Of a stretch of DNA of 64,000 bases, positions 24,454 to 33,077 are shown piece after piece. The DNA is from JBBECE01 sp964574935 (GTDB taxonomy: Bacteria > Pseudomonadota > Alphaproteobacteria > Rhizobiales > Devosiaceae), in NCBI GenBank assembly GCA_964574935.1, contig CAZNOZ010000009.1, positions 9,120 to 73,119 on the forward strand. The letters are read 5' to 3'. Each line of letters opens with the position of its first letter. The first letter of the stretch is position 1. Under the pieces are notes generated by a model that saw nothing but the letters and a program-made list of their open reading frames with translations, was not told where the DNA came from and did not search any database. The position numbers were made by a program, and so were the translations under genes.

Positions 24454-26628
24454 GTGGCCCTGGTTGGGCGAGTTGCACTGGTTGCATTGACGGCCCTGGT
24501 GCTCGCTGCCCCGGCGCTTGCCCAGCAGCAGGCGCAGGCCTTCACTCGACCGACCGTTCACGATTTCCGGCTCGACTTCTGCCGCCACGCGGGCAGCGAT
24601 TGCGGCCAACCCGCGGCTGATCTTTTCTGCCAGCAAATGGGTTTCGAGCGGGCCGAGGGCTGGACCCCGTCCGGACCGATCAGCGGCCAGACCCTGATCT
24701 TCGGCGACGGAAAGCTGTGTTCGGGTCCGCAATGCTCGGGATTCAACACCATTCGCTGTGTGGCGGGCCAGGCGCCCGCGCCCGGTCCGGTGCTCGCCAT
24801 GCCTTCGGCGCCGGTCGTCGTTGCGCCCCAGCCCCGGCCGCAGGAAACGCCGTCGCAGACCGTGCCGCCACCGCAGGTTGTGGGGCCCGCGCCGGTTCCG
24901 GTACAGCGGCCGCCGAACCTGCGCGTCGCGGTGCCGTCGCCCGGGCCGTTCCCGCTGCCGCGCACCCGCCCACAGCCGCCGGCGGCCATCGCGCCCGGTC
25001 CGACCCCGGTCACCTCCCTGGCGGACCTGACGCTCACCTTCAACCCGGCACTCGCCAGCATCCCTTCGCCGCCGCCCCGGACCGCGCCGTTGTCCGGGCT
25101 GAACAGCTCCGCCGAGGCGGTCACGGCGCGTTGGGCGGCCACGCTTCAGGACATCGGCACCTATCCTGAAGGCGCCTCGATCTTCAAATGTCTGCGTTCG
25201 GACTGCGAGTTCGCCGTCACCCCCGACATCGAGATCGACCCGAACGGCCCTGACCAGACCCAAGTGCTCTATTTCTCGGTCATGAAGGTGCCCCATGCCG
25301 GCGGCGCGATCTGGCAGGTCAGCACCCAGCCGTTCCCCTCGTTCGGCAACGGCGCCGATGCCGACTATGACCCGCCCGGCATGGTGTTTTCCGGTCGCCA
25401 GGACAAGCTGCGGAACTCCTATCTGTTCGACTTCGCCGCGCTCGCCGAAAACGTGCCGCCACCGCCCGCTAACGTGCGCAGCACGGGCACGATCTTCTAT
25501 GTTCGCGTGTTGCCGGCGGCGTTCAACGGCATCGGCCAGATCGTCGGCCAGCCGTCGAACGTCATGCGCATCTATTACGGCGCCGAGGCCCCCAAGCCGC
25601 CACCGCTCGAGTTGCCCACTCCCCAGGTGACCGAGCAGGCTCCGCCCGTCGAGCTGGAGTATGTGGAGTTCAAACCCTACCGCTGGATTCAATGGCCCGC
25701 CGGATGCCTGACCTGGGAAGCCTGGCGCGATTCGCAGGACAAGAGCTTCTTCGAGCAGGTCGGCGACGTGTTCACCGACATCTGGAATTACGCCGCGGAA
25801 GCCTACCAGTGGGCCAAGGACCGGGTTGTCGACATCGCTGCGGCGTTGACCTTCGGCATTATCCCGGACAGCGTTCTCGAATTCGCCCTCGACGCGGCGC
25901 TCGCCTCGGCCGGCATTCCGCCCGACATTCCCAATCTCGACGAAATGCTCTCGGGCGGCCTCGACCATATCGCCGGCGAGATCGCCAAGACGGCGGTGTC
26001 GCAGATCCCCAGCGGCGAGGTCGCCGGCAAGCTCGGCGAGCTCGCTGGAAGTGCCGTTGTCAACGAGCTCGCCCAGCAGGGCGAGGACGCTTTGCGCGAG
26101 CGCCTGCAGCAGGAGCTCGAAGCCCGCTCACGCGAGGCGCTGGTGCGTACCGCCGACGAACTGGCGAAATCCGCGCACGCTTCGCACGGCGACACCCTGT
26201 GCCAGGACAGGTTCATCCCGCCTGCCTACCGGGTGACCGTTCGCAACACGAGCGCCGAGCGTATCCGGGATTTCTGGGTGTGGGTCTATGACACCGAGGG
26301 CGTCTATCACGGCGTGAGGCAGGACCTGGATCTCTGGCCCTATCAGACGATGGCTCTGATGGTCGTGCCCGACCCCCAAATCATCGATGTCTGGGATAAC
26401 CGCAACGTCCGCATGGAGCCGATGGCGACCGACGAGAACATTTCCAACTGGTGGAACGAGATCCTGTTCAAGACCGAAACCTCGATCGCCGTCTCGTTCA
26501 AGGGCGACCTGGTCTGCTTCGGCAACTGCACCCGGACGAACGAGCAGGTTTTCCGCTCGCCGCCGCAATTGCTGACCGAGCCGTATACCCAGAACATGTT
26601 CGCGGCCATGGGAGGCACGGTCCCCTAG
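24454..26628 (+). CDS. Secreted protein of unknown function, copy B of a tandem pair
   Basis: This 724-residue paralogue of the preceding gene has the same layout: signal peptide (VALTALVLAAPALAQQQ), Cys-rich domain with CRHAGSDCGQPAADLFCQ, a longer Pro-rich linker, beta domain, alpha region and C-terminal beta domain. The alpha region is nearly identical between copies: AAEAYQWAKDRV, IPDSVLEFAL, SAGIPPDIPNLDEM and AKTAVSQIPS are shared, while the linkers differ freely. The start is GTG with GGAGG 7 bases upstream. The 76-base gap makes co-transcription with copy A likely. The duplication is old enough for the linkers to have diverged, with the helical region under constraint. No function is assigned. 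Confidence 0.8.
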   Translation: MALVGRVALVALTALVLAAPALAQQQAQAFTRPTVHDFRLDFCRHAGSDCGQPAADLFCQQMGFERAEGWTPSGPISGQTLIFGDGKLCSGPQCSGFNTIRCVAGQAPAPGPVLAMPSAPVVVAPQPRPQETPSQTVPPPQVVGPAPVPVQRPPNLRVAVPSPGPFPLPRTRPQPPAAIAPGPTPVTSLADLTLTFNPALASIPSPPPRTAPLSGLNSSAEAVTARWAATLQDIGTYPEGASIFKCLRSDCEFAVTPDIEIDPNGPDQTQVLYFSVMKVPHAGGAIWQVSTQPFPSFGNGADADYDPPGMVFSGRQDKLRNSYLFDFAALAENVPPPPANVRSTGTIFYVRVLPAAFNGIGQIVGQPSNVMRIYYGAEAPKPPPLELPTPQVTEQAPPVELEYVEFKPYRWIQWPAGCLTWEAWRDSQDKSFFEQVGDVFTDIWNYAAEAYQWAKDRVVDIAAALTFGIIPDSVLEFALDAALASAGIPPDIPNLDEMLSGGLDHIAGEIAKTAVSQIPSGEVAGKLGELAGSAVVNELAQQGEDALRERLQQELEARSREALVRTADELAKSAHASHGDTLCQDRFIPPAYRVTVRNTSAERIRDFWVWVYDTEGVYHGVRQDLDLWPYQTMALMVVPDPQIIDVWDNRNVRMEPMATDENISNWWNEILFKTETSIAVSFKGDLVCFGNCTRTNEQVFRSPPQLLTEPYTQNMFAAMGGTVP

Positions 26629-26761
26629 TGCCGGTTCGGCCCTAATTCGACCCATTTCAGGCGCATTCCCGGCCCATTGCCGGCAACATTTGCGTCTATG
26701 GGATTACCCCTGCGACGCCTTTGGAGCGTCGAGCCATGCTGGCCGATGAGGGGAGGGCGTC

Positions 26762-27235
26762 ATGGCACCCATCGACACAATCCGCGTGGCGATTTCGCCC
26801 GGGGAGCTGTTGGACAAGATCACGATCCTCGAGATCAAGATCGAGCGGATCGCCGATGCGCTCAAGCTCGCCCACGTCACCCGCGAGCTCGCCGAGCTTC
26901 GTGCGGCGCGCGATGCGTGGGTGCCGGCGCTCGATGCGCTGCAGGTGCTGACCACCGAGTTGCGCGCGCTGAACCAGACGCTCTGGGACGTCGAGGACGC
27001 GATACGGGCCGAAGAGGCCGCCGAGCGCTTTGGCCCGCGCTTCATTGCCCTGGCCCGCGCCGTCTATCGCACCAACGACCGGCGCGCCGAGATCAAAAGG
27101 CGCATCAACGAGTTGCTCGGCTCGACGATTTCGGAGCAGAAGTCCTATCCGCGCTACCCCGAAGCGCACCAACTCGCGCCGCCGGAGCATTCGAACGTGG
27201 CGCGGCTCGCCCCGGCGTCGTCATCGCGCCGCTAA
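26762..27235 (+). CDS. DUF6165-like protein
   Basis: This 157-residue soluble protein starts with VAISPGELLDKITILEIKIE, which I recognise as the hallmark of DUF6165 proteins, small helical proteins often found beside glycosyltransferase genes. The rest is predicted helical with heptad-like Leu/Ala spacing (VTRELAELRAARDAWVPALD). A purine-rich AGGGGAGGG precedes the ATG. A terminator follows 26 bases after the stop, so it may end the transcript of the paralogous pair or be a single unit. The GT4-GT9 fusion downstream fits the usual neighbourhood. Biochemical function is not known to me. Confidence 0.75.
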   Translation: MAPIDTIRVAISPGELLDKITILEIKIERIADALKLAHVTRELAELRAARDAWVPALDALQVLTTELRALNQTLWDVEDAIRAEEAAERFGPRFIALARAVYRTNDRRAEIKRRINELLGSTISEQKSYPRYPEAHQLAPPEHSNVARLAPASSSRR

Positions 27236-27260
27236 GGCCGTACAAAGAATCATGAATTCG

Positions 27261-27290
27261 CGCCGATCACGCCTTGGAATCGGCGTTTTT
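27261..27290 (+). terminator. Intrinsic terminator after the DUF6165-like gene
   Basis: The arms CGCCGAT (27261-27267) and ATCGGCG (27279-27285) form a 7-bp stem with an 11-base loop, directly followed by TTTTT (27286-27290). It separates the DUF6165-like gene from the next small secreted-protein gene. Confidence 0.75.
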
Positions 27291-27355
27291 GGGCGCTGAC
27301 ATCGCAGCGCTGTCAGACAAACAACAAAGCGTCGGGTGGGCAAGAGTGACGCTGA

Positions 27356-27973
27356 ATGGCCATACGCATGCCGACGCTCGGCTCCTGGTTGATGCGCACC
27401 ACGGCGCTATCGGCCGCGGTGCTGATTTCATCGCTTCCCCTGCTCATCGCGGAGCGGCTGGGGGCGCCCGATAATCCAACCTTGGCGCTGGCCCAGGAAT
27501 CTGGAGGACAGGCGACCGGGCCGGACGATCCAGTCAACGTCGAGATCCCGGTCGATCTGACGCTCTCCGACCTGCATGTGGTCTCGGTGGTCGAGTTCAC
27601 CGGCGCCGTCGAGGCGCTGGCCGAGGCGCTTCTGACCCATGGTCTCGACAGCTCCGAGATCGCCATCGAGATCGGTCGCGCCCTGGCGAAAAACTCGGTC
27701 TCCCCAAGCAACCACTACACGGATGCGGAAACCGCGACGCTTCTCGCCAACACCTCCGTGATCGTCGCCCAGCACATGGACGGAGCGCTGCCCTCGATGC
27801 CGAGTTGGCGCGACCTCGTTCAGCTCGGCTACGACGAAATCGCGGCACCCGCGACCGAGACCCCGCATCCCGCGACCGAGACCCCGCGACCCGCAAGCGC
27901 CGGGTCCGACTACGAGCGCTACGCGGAGTTGTACGCGGAGGGCTACGACGCGCCCGACCAGAAGATCTACTGA
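27356..27973 (+). CDS. Small exported protein of unknown function
   Basis: This 205-residue protein begins with a probable signal sequence or anchor (LMRTTALSAAVLISSLPLLIA). A mainly helical, acidic region follows, with LTLSDLHVVSVVEFTGAVEA and AEALLTHGLDSSEIAIEIGR. Near the C terminus is a short repeat, ATETPHPATETPRPA, then a Tyr-rich acidic tail ending in DYERYAELYAEGYDAPDQ. No family is recognised. The ATG at 27356 has no good ribosome site; ATG at 27368 is an alternative. The gene is 27 bases from the GTG of the large glycosyltransferase and probably shares its transcript. Confidence 0.6.
   Translation: MAIRMPTLGSWLMRTTALSAAVLISSLPLLIAERLGAPDNPTLALAQESGGQATGPDDPVNVEIPVDLTLSDLHVVSVVEFTGAVEALAEALLTHGLDSSEIAIEIGRALAKNSVSPSNHYTDAETATLLANTSVIVAQHMDGALPSMPSWRDLVQLGYDEIAAPATETPHPATETPRPASAGSDYERYAELYAEGYDAPDQKIY
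27848..27887 (+). repeat. Two-copy 21-base tandem repeat inside a coding region
   Basis: CCCGCGACCGAGACCCCGC occurs at 27848-27866 and again at 27869-27887 with a 21-base period. The repeat keeps the frame and encodes the ATETPHP/ATETPRP pair of the small exported protein. Confidence 0.8.
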
Positions 27974-28000
27974 GTTCGGACGGACAGGGAATTCGCGCGC

Positions 28001-31000
28001 GTGTCCGTGGCACCTCCCCCCGAAGGCAGCAGTCGCCTGCCTCTGCATGAGCTTTCGGCGAAAGTCGCCGACACGCTGCGTGCAGCCGATCAAGAAGCAC
28101 TGACCCTTATTCCCGATGCCCATCCGGGCTATGTTCAGGAGACGATTGCCAACCAGGCGTTTGCCAACTGCGACTGGGAAATCGCCAGGCGCGCCTATGC
28201 CGACGCGCTGCGCAGCGGCAGCATTCTGGTCGACCTGCGCAAATGCGTGCTCAACGCCGGCCGCTGCGCGCTCTATCTCAACGATACCGCCGCCGCCGCG
28301 GCGATCCTGACCGAGTTTGTGGAGGCCTTCCCCGCCGACCCGGAAGGTCTGTTCTATCTCGGGCGAAGCTTCCAGCGCGCCCACCGCTACAGCGATGCGC
28401 TCAGTTGCGTGACCGCCGCGCAGCTGATGCAGCCTTCCAACCCCAATTTGCACGCCGCTGCCGGCCAGCTCGCGCACGCGCTCGCCTTCGAGGGGTTCGG
28501 CCACACCGACGGCGCCCGTTCCGGCACCTATCTGGCGGTGGCGGAGGCCGCGTTTGCCCGCGCGCTCGAAATTGACGCGGGCAACTTCGAGGCTCTCAGC
28601 GGTCTGGTGATGTTCCGTCTCGACTGCGGCGAGGTGGCCGATGCGACCGATCGGTTCGCGGCCATCGCAGACGCCGAACAACCACCCGGCGACGAGCGGC
28701 TCAATCGCGTGGCGGTCAATTTCGCGCTGGCGCTCACGCGCGCCGGTTTCATCGACGTGCTCGCGGGGCTCGAATGCCTGGAGCGTTTCGAAGGCGCCCG
28801 AAGCCTCGTTGATCGCGCCCGCGCGCTGTGCGGCGGCGCAGGATCGGGTGCTGACGTCACGGTATCGGCAGGCGCCAGGGTGGTGCATCGCGACCCGGCC
28901 ACCCAAGCCTGGATTGTCGGGCCCTGCCGCGACCGGGTGTGGCCAGGCGCGCGCGGCGAGTCCGGCCTCGCCGATCCGTGGGAGGCGCTTTCCGTCGAAG
29001 CCGACTGGGTCGTTCCGGTGCGAACCACGCACTGGGCGGCAGTGCGGAGGATGATGGTCCGTCTGGCGGCCTTGCCCGACGATTTCGCCGGCATTGCTAC
29101 CTTCCAGACCTCGCGCGTCGGTGACACCGCACCGCCGGCCATCCGCAATCTCGTGATCCGCAAATCCAGCTGGGATGAACTGGTCTCGGCCGGCCAGTCG
29201 CGGCCGGACTGGCAATTCGCGGCGCGGATGGCGGCGCAAAGGCTGCGAATCTTCGCGCTGGCCACCAATCCCGCTTCCGCCGCGGCCCCCGGCGCCCTCA
29301 GCGTCCAGCCACCCCGTCGCCACCGGGTGCTCGTGCTCTCTCGCAACGGCCCCAACCGGCTCGGCGGCGGCGAACAATTCCTGGCCGACGCCGCCCGCCG
29401 CTATGCGCGCAAACCCTCGACCGAAGTGCTCTTCGCCGGCCTCACCGACGATCCGGCCGCGTCGCTTGACCAGTGGCCGGACGGGCCGAGCTTGGGCGAA
29501 GGGTTCCTTGCCGACGATCCGGACGCGCTGCGCCGCTTTTGCCTCACCAACGGCGTGACCGCCATCCACACCATCTCGGGGCTCGGCGCGATGGTCGTCG
29601 ACGCCGCAGCCGGTCTCAACATCCGGATCGTCTACGGGGTACATTTCTGGCGCGAGTTCGTGGCCGGCAAAGTGCCGAGCCGGCCCTATTTTCCGCGCCT
29701 GGGGCAGGCCGGTGAACTCGCGCCGTCGTCGACCCTGGCGCGCATTCTCGGCCGCGCCGATTTTGCCTATGTCAATTCAGACTACTGCCGCGATCTGGCC
29801 GCGACCCTGCACCGGTGGCGCCCGCCGATCCTCTATTCGGCGCCGCCGCCGGCCCCCCGCACAAGCGGTGCACGGGGCGGTCCCTGCCTGCCGCAGGACT
29901 ATGTGCTGCTGGCGAATTGCCGGGCCGACAAGGGCTGGCACCTGTTTCTCGACATCGCGGCGGCGCTGCCCGCGCGCGCGTTCGTCGCCATTGCCGGCCA
30001 GTCCGATATCGAAGCGGCCCTGGCCGATGTGCAGCATCGCTCGCTGTTCAATGTCACTGTCGTCGAGCGCACCGACAGGATGGACACAGTCTATGCGGGG
30101 GCCCGAGTGGTCGTCGTGCCGAGCTTCAGCTTCGTCGAGACTTTTTCGCGGGTCGCCGTCGAAGCGGGCCGCCACGGCGTGCCGGCGCTCCTGGCCGATG
30201 CCGGCAATCTGTCCCGCCTCGGGGCCGGCACGGACTTGTTGTTGCCCGAGCTGACCGAGGCCTGGATCGACGCCGTCGAGCGTCTTTTTGCCGACCCGGG
30301 CTATTTCGCTTCGCTCAGCCGGCAGTCGGTGGATTTGAGCGAGCGGTTCGAGCACCGGCAGCTTCTCGCCGAGCTCGATCGGGTGCCGATTGATGCCGGC
30401 GCGCTTCGGGTGCTCGTCTGCGTCGGCTCCGGGATCGGCAATGTCTGTCACACCACCCCGATGATCCGCCGGCTGTCGGAGCATTTCGGGTGCCGCCTCG
30501 ACGTGCTGGTGGCGGGCGACTTTGCGGGCACGGGCGCGCTGCTGGCCGGTTCGAAATTCGTCGCGCAGGCGTTCGAGGACTACGATCACGTGCGCCACCG
30601 CGCCTATGACCGGGTGTTTGTCACCCACAGCTTCGGCGCCGTGGTGCCGGATTTCAACGCACCACTGGTCCATGTCAGCCGAGACTCGGGGCATTTCGAC
30701 CCCGCCGGCGCGTGTCACGAGGCCGAATTCAATCTGAAGTTCATCGAGGATGCCGCCGGGATTGCCTTCGGTCCCGAAGATCTACGCGGCTACTTCGTGG
30801 GCGGACGGACATGGACGGCGCGTCCGCAGGACGGCCGCCGCCCGCGCCTCGCCTTGCACGCCGGCTCCAAACAGGGGGTGTGGGCGGCGAAGCGATGGCC
30901 GCATTTCGACGTCCTTGCCCGCGAGTTAGCGCGCCGCGAAATCGAAGTCGTCAGCCTGGGCGTCGGGGATGAGCGCGTTCCCGGCACCATCGACAAGACC

Positions 31001-31411
31001 GACCTGACAATCGAGCGCATGGCCGAAGAGCTCACGCTGTGTGATGCGCTGGTGACGAACGACAGCGGCGTCATGAACATCGCCAACGCCCTGGGCGTGC
31101 CGCTGGTGGCCCTGTTCGCACCCACAAATCCGGCGACCCGTGGGCCGCTGCACGCGCCGTCGGTGGTGCTCCAGGCCGAAACCGGCTGCGCGCCGTGCGA
31201 AGCCACCGACGGTTTTCAGGCCAGATTCAAGCGCGGCGCCTGCCGCTGCATTTCCCTGATTTCCCCGGCCCGGGTGATCGAGGCGCTTGGTGAACTCGGC
31301 GTGCCGATGGCCACCAGGGGCACCCCGACACCGCTTGGAGTGCGCACGCGCGCGCCGGGGATCCTGCCGGCGATCGCGGTCGCCGGTGCGGCAGGTCGCC
31401 GGCCGAATTGA
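28001..31411 (+). CDS. Large fused glycosyltransferase: TPR-like region, GT4 domain, GT9 domain
   Basis: This 1136-residue cytosolic protein joins three parts. Residues about 40-250 are helical repeats of TPR type (GLFYLGRSFQRAHRYSDALS). Residues about 440-790 form a GT4 (GT-B) domain with a Rossmann start HRVLVLSRNGPNRLGGGEQF and the E-x7-E motif in ETFSRVAVEAGRHGVPAL. Residues about 800-1100 form a GT9 heptosyltransferase-like domain: VGSGIGNVCHTTPMIRRL (Asn replaces the usual Asp after GxG), LHAGSKQGVWAAKRWPHF, TNDSGVMNIANALGVPLVA, and paired Cys in GCAPCEATDG and RGACRC. The start is GTG. Sugar donors cannot be read; assembly of a surface glycan is the likely task (inference). The C-terminal 30 residues look disordered. 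Confidence 0.85.
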   Translation: MSVAPPPEGSSRLPLHELSAKVADTLRAADQEALTLIPDAHPGYVQETIANQAFANCDWEIARRAYADALRSGSILVDLRKCVLNAGRCALYLNDTAAAAAILTEFVEAFPADPEGLFYLGRSFQRAHRYSDALSCVTAAQLMQPSNPNLHAAAGQLAHALAFEGFGHTDGARSGTYLAVAEAAFARALEIDAGNFEALSGLVMFRLDCGEVADATDRFAAIADAEQPPGDERLNRVAVNFALALTRAGFIDVLAGLECLERFEGARSLVDRARALCGGAGSGADVTVSAGARVVHRDPATQAWIVGPCRDRVWPGARGESGLADPWEALSVEADWVVPVRTTHWAAVRRMMVRLAALPDDFAGIATFQTSRVGDTAPPAIRNLVIRKSSWDELVSAGQSRPDWQFAARMAAQRLRIFALATNPASAAAPGALSVQPPRRHRVLVLSRNGPNRLGGGEQFLADAARRYARKPSTEVLFAGLTDDPAASLDQWPDGPSLGEGFLADDPDALRRFCLTNGVTAIHTISGLGAMVVDAAAGLNIRIVYGVHFWREFVAGKVPSRPYFPRLGQAGELAPSSTLARILGRADFAYVNSDYCRDLAATLHRWRPPILYSAPPPAPRTSGARGGPCLPQDYVLLANCRADKGWHLFLDIAAALPARAFVAIAGQSDIEAALADVQHRSLFNVTVVERTDRMDTVYAGARVVVVPSFSFVETFSRVAVEAGRHGVPALLADAGNLSRLGAGTDLLLPELTEAWIDAVERLFADPGYFASLSRQSVDLSERFEHRQLLAELDRVPIDAGALRVLVCVGSGIGNVCHTTPMIRRLSEHFGCRLDVLVAGDFAGTGALLAGSKFVAQAFEDYDHVRHRAYDRVFVTHSFGAVVPDFNAPLVHVSRDSGHFDPAGACHEAEFNLKFIEDAAGIAFGPEDLRGYFVGGRTWTARPQDGRRPRLALHAGSKQGVWAAKRWPHFDVLARELARREIEVVSLGVGDERVPGTIDKTDLTIERMAEELTLCDALVTNDSGVMNIANALGVPLVALFAPTNPATRGPLHAPSVVLQAETGCAPCEATDGFQARFKRGACRCISLISPARVIEALGELGVPMATRGTPTPLGVRTRAPGILPAIAVAGAAGRRPN

Positions 31412-31444
31412 TACGAACGTCGGCGCCCTGACGCGTCGAGGACG

Positions 31445-32857
31445 TCAGGCCTTCTTGCGCGAAATCACATAGGTCTCGTCGTTGAACCACAGCCCGCCAT
31501 AGTCGCGCAGCACGTCGGCGGTGGCGTTGTAGTATCGCCCGTCGCGGACGACATCGCTCAGCCGCGCGTCCTCGATCTGCGCCACGTAGATGGCGGCGTT
31601 CCAGGCGGCGAACAGGGTCGAGGTGCCGATTGGCCCGCTCAACTCGTTGGGCAGGGCGTGCATGTCGAAACGGAAGATCGACCTTGCGTCCGAATAGGCG
31701 TTGTAGTTGAGGTCGCGCCGGGTCGATCCGAGCACCTGCCGAACCGCCTTAAGGACGTCGTGACGATTGCTGGTGTAGGGGTTTTCGTCCGGCCATACCC
31801 GGCGGATGATCTCCAGCCCGGGATCGCCTCCATGCGAATGGATGCCGATCAAACGTCCGCCGGGCCTGAGCGCCCGCGCCAGGGGGGCGATCACCTTCTC
31901 GGCCTTGAATTGCGGGGTCACCCGCAGCCGGTAGGGCTGGGAGGCGATCACCAGGTCGAAATCCGCGGTCGCCAGACCGTGGCGCGGGATGACCGAGTCG
32001 AGCATGAACCGGTGATCCTCGCGATAGAGCACCAGCACCACCGGCCGCTCATAAACGGGATTGCCGGTTTTCGGGCTCGCCTTGGCTTTCCAGTTGCGGT
32101 CCAGGAACGGCTGCAGATCAGTGATCTGTCGCTCGAAGGCGTGAGAGGAGTCGCCTTCCAGCGGCACCTCGTGCCACAGCAGGGTGCTCGCCGCCGCCGG
32201 TGAATTGACCCTCAGCCACGGCGCCTCGGAGTAGAACATGTTGGTGAGCACGAGGACCGTCGCCGGATGCTCGAAGAACCGGTCGGGGGTCTTTTCGAGG
32301 GCCAGGCGCACGTCCTCGAGGCTGACCTCCTTGCCGACGATATAGTGCGGCAATGTCTTGAACCGCGCATGCATCGATCGCATCACCCGCGCCAGCACGG
32401 TGCCGTCCCCAACGCCGGCATCGAACACCCTGACCGCCGGCGGCTGCGGCTGGATGTTGGTGAGCTCCATGCCGACCCGCTTGGCGACTTCCCATTTCTC
32501 GGAGCAGGTGTTGACGAACAGCAGGTACTTTTGCCGGTTGTCGAAGAACCGGAAATTGTGAACCGACTCGCCGCTCACGGCTGCGGGAGGCACGCCGTGC
32601 GCCACGAGAGCACCGCCGGCCGGCCCGCCAAGGGTTTCGCCTCTTTCGGGGCCATCGTCCGAGTGCGCCAATTCGCCGTCGCGGGCGATGAATTCGTGCA
32701 CTTTCTCGAGCGTGTTGAGCGTGATCGAGCGCCCGTCCCTCAGCCTCGAAACCAGCTTGCCGTCGTTGACGGCGCGCCGGCCGAAGGTCGATTCGGACAG
32801 GTTGTGGCGTCTGCAGTAGGTGCCGATTTCCTCGATCAGCGCCGTGTGCTCAACCAA
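31445..32857 (-). CDS. HTH-containing SAM-dependent methyltransferase-like protein
   Basis: The protein (470 residues from the chosen TTG) has an N-terminal helix-turn-helix resembling phage-repressor-like domains (IEEIGTYCRRHNLSESTFGR, then SRLRDGRSITLNTLEKVHEF). A linker leads to a class I methyltransferase fold. Motif I is VRVFDAGVGDGTVLARVM, the acidic motif IV region is ADFDLVIASQPYRLRV, and a late strand is ALRPGGRLIGIHSHGG. TTG at 32857 is chosen because AAGGGAG lies 7 bases before it; ATGs at 32899 and 32983 lie further up in frame. The substrate is unknown. A DNA-binding head on a methyltransferase suggests autoregulation or DNA-templated action (inference). Inverted repeats occur just upstream. 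It converges with the glycosyltransferase gene. Confidence 0.7.
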   Translation of the reverse strand: MVEHTALIEEIGTYCRRHNLSESTFGRRAVNDGKLVSRLRDGRSITLNTLEKVHEFIARDGELAHSDDGPERGETLGGPAGGALVAHGVPPAAVSGESVHNFRFFDNRQKYLLFVNTCSEKWEVAKRVGMELTNIQPQPPAVRVFDAGVGDGTVLARVMRSMHARFKTLPHYIVGKEVSLEDVRLALEKTPDRFFEHPATVLVLTNMFYSEAPWLRVNSPAAASTLLWHEVPLEGDSSHAFERQITDLQPFLDRNWKAKASPKTGNPVYERPVVLVLYREDHRFMLDSVIPRHGLATADFDLVIASQPYRLRVTPQFKAEKVIAPLARALRPGGRLIGIHSHGGDPGLEIIRRVWPDENPYTSNRHDVLKAVRQVLGSTRRDLNYNAYSDARSIFRFDMHALPNELSGPIGTSTLFAAWNAAIYVAQIEDARLSDVVRDGRYYNATADVLRDYGGLWFNDETYVISRKKA

Positions 32858-32919
32858 TTTGTGTCTCCCTTGTGCGCCCTCCCAGAGCCCAAGCGCCATG
32901 AATCGGTGGCACAGCGAGG

Positions 32920-32972
32920 TGGGCAAGTCAAAAGGAAATTCTGCCCACTCAGAAGTTGGGCAAAATCCCAAC
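32920..32972. promoter_or_regulatory. Inverted-repeat cluster upstream of the HTH-methyltransferase gene
   Basis: TGGGCA occurs at 32920-32925 and 32957-32962 and inverted (TGCCCA) at 32942-32947; the last two form the symmetric TGCCCA-N9-TGGGCA. Overlapping it, GTTGGG-N6-CCCAAC (32955-32972) is another perfect inverted repeat. They lie 63-115 bases before the TTG start of the HTH gene and 105-158 bases before pirin, so they may be operators for either or both divergent genes. Confidence 0.5.
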
Positions 32973-33077
32973 ACGAAAGTCATGAAGATTGTTCATCTGG
33001 CGGGGCGACGGGGAGCAGGTGCTGGCAATTGCGCGGTCGCGGACTATATGTGCGCCACGCCCTCATCAAGGAGGCCA

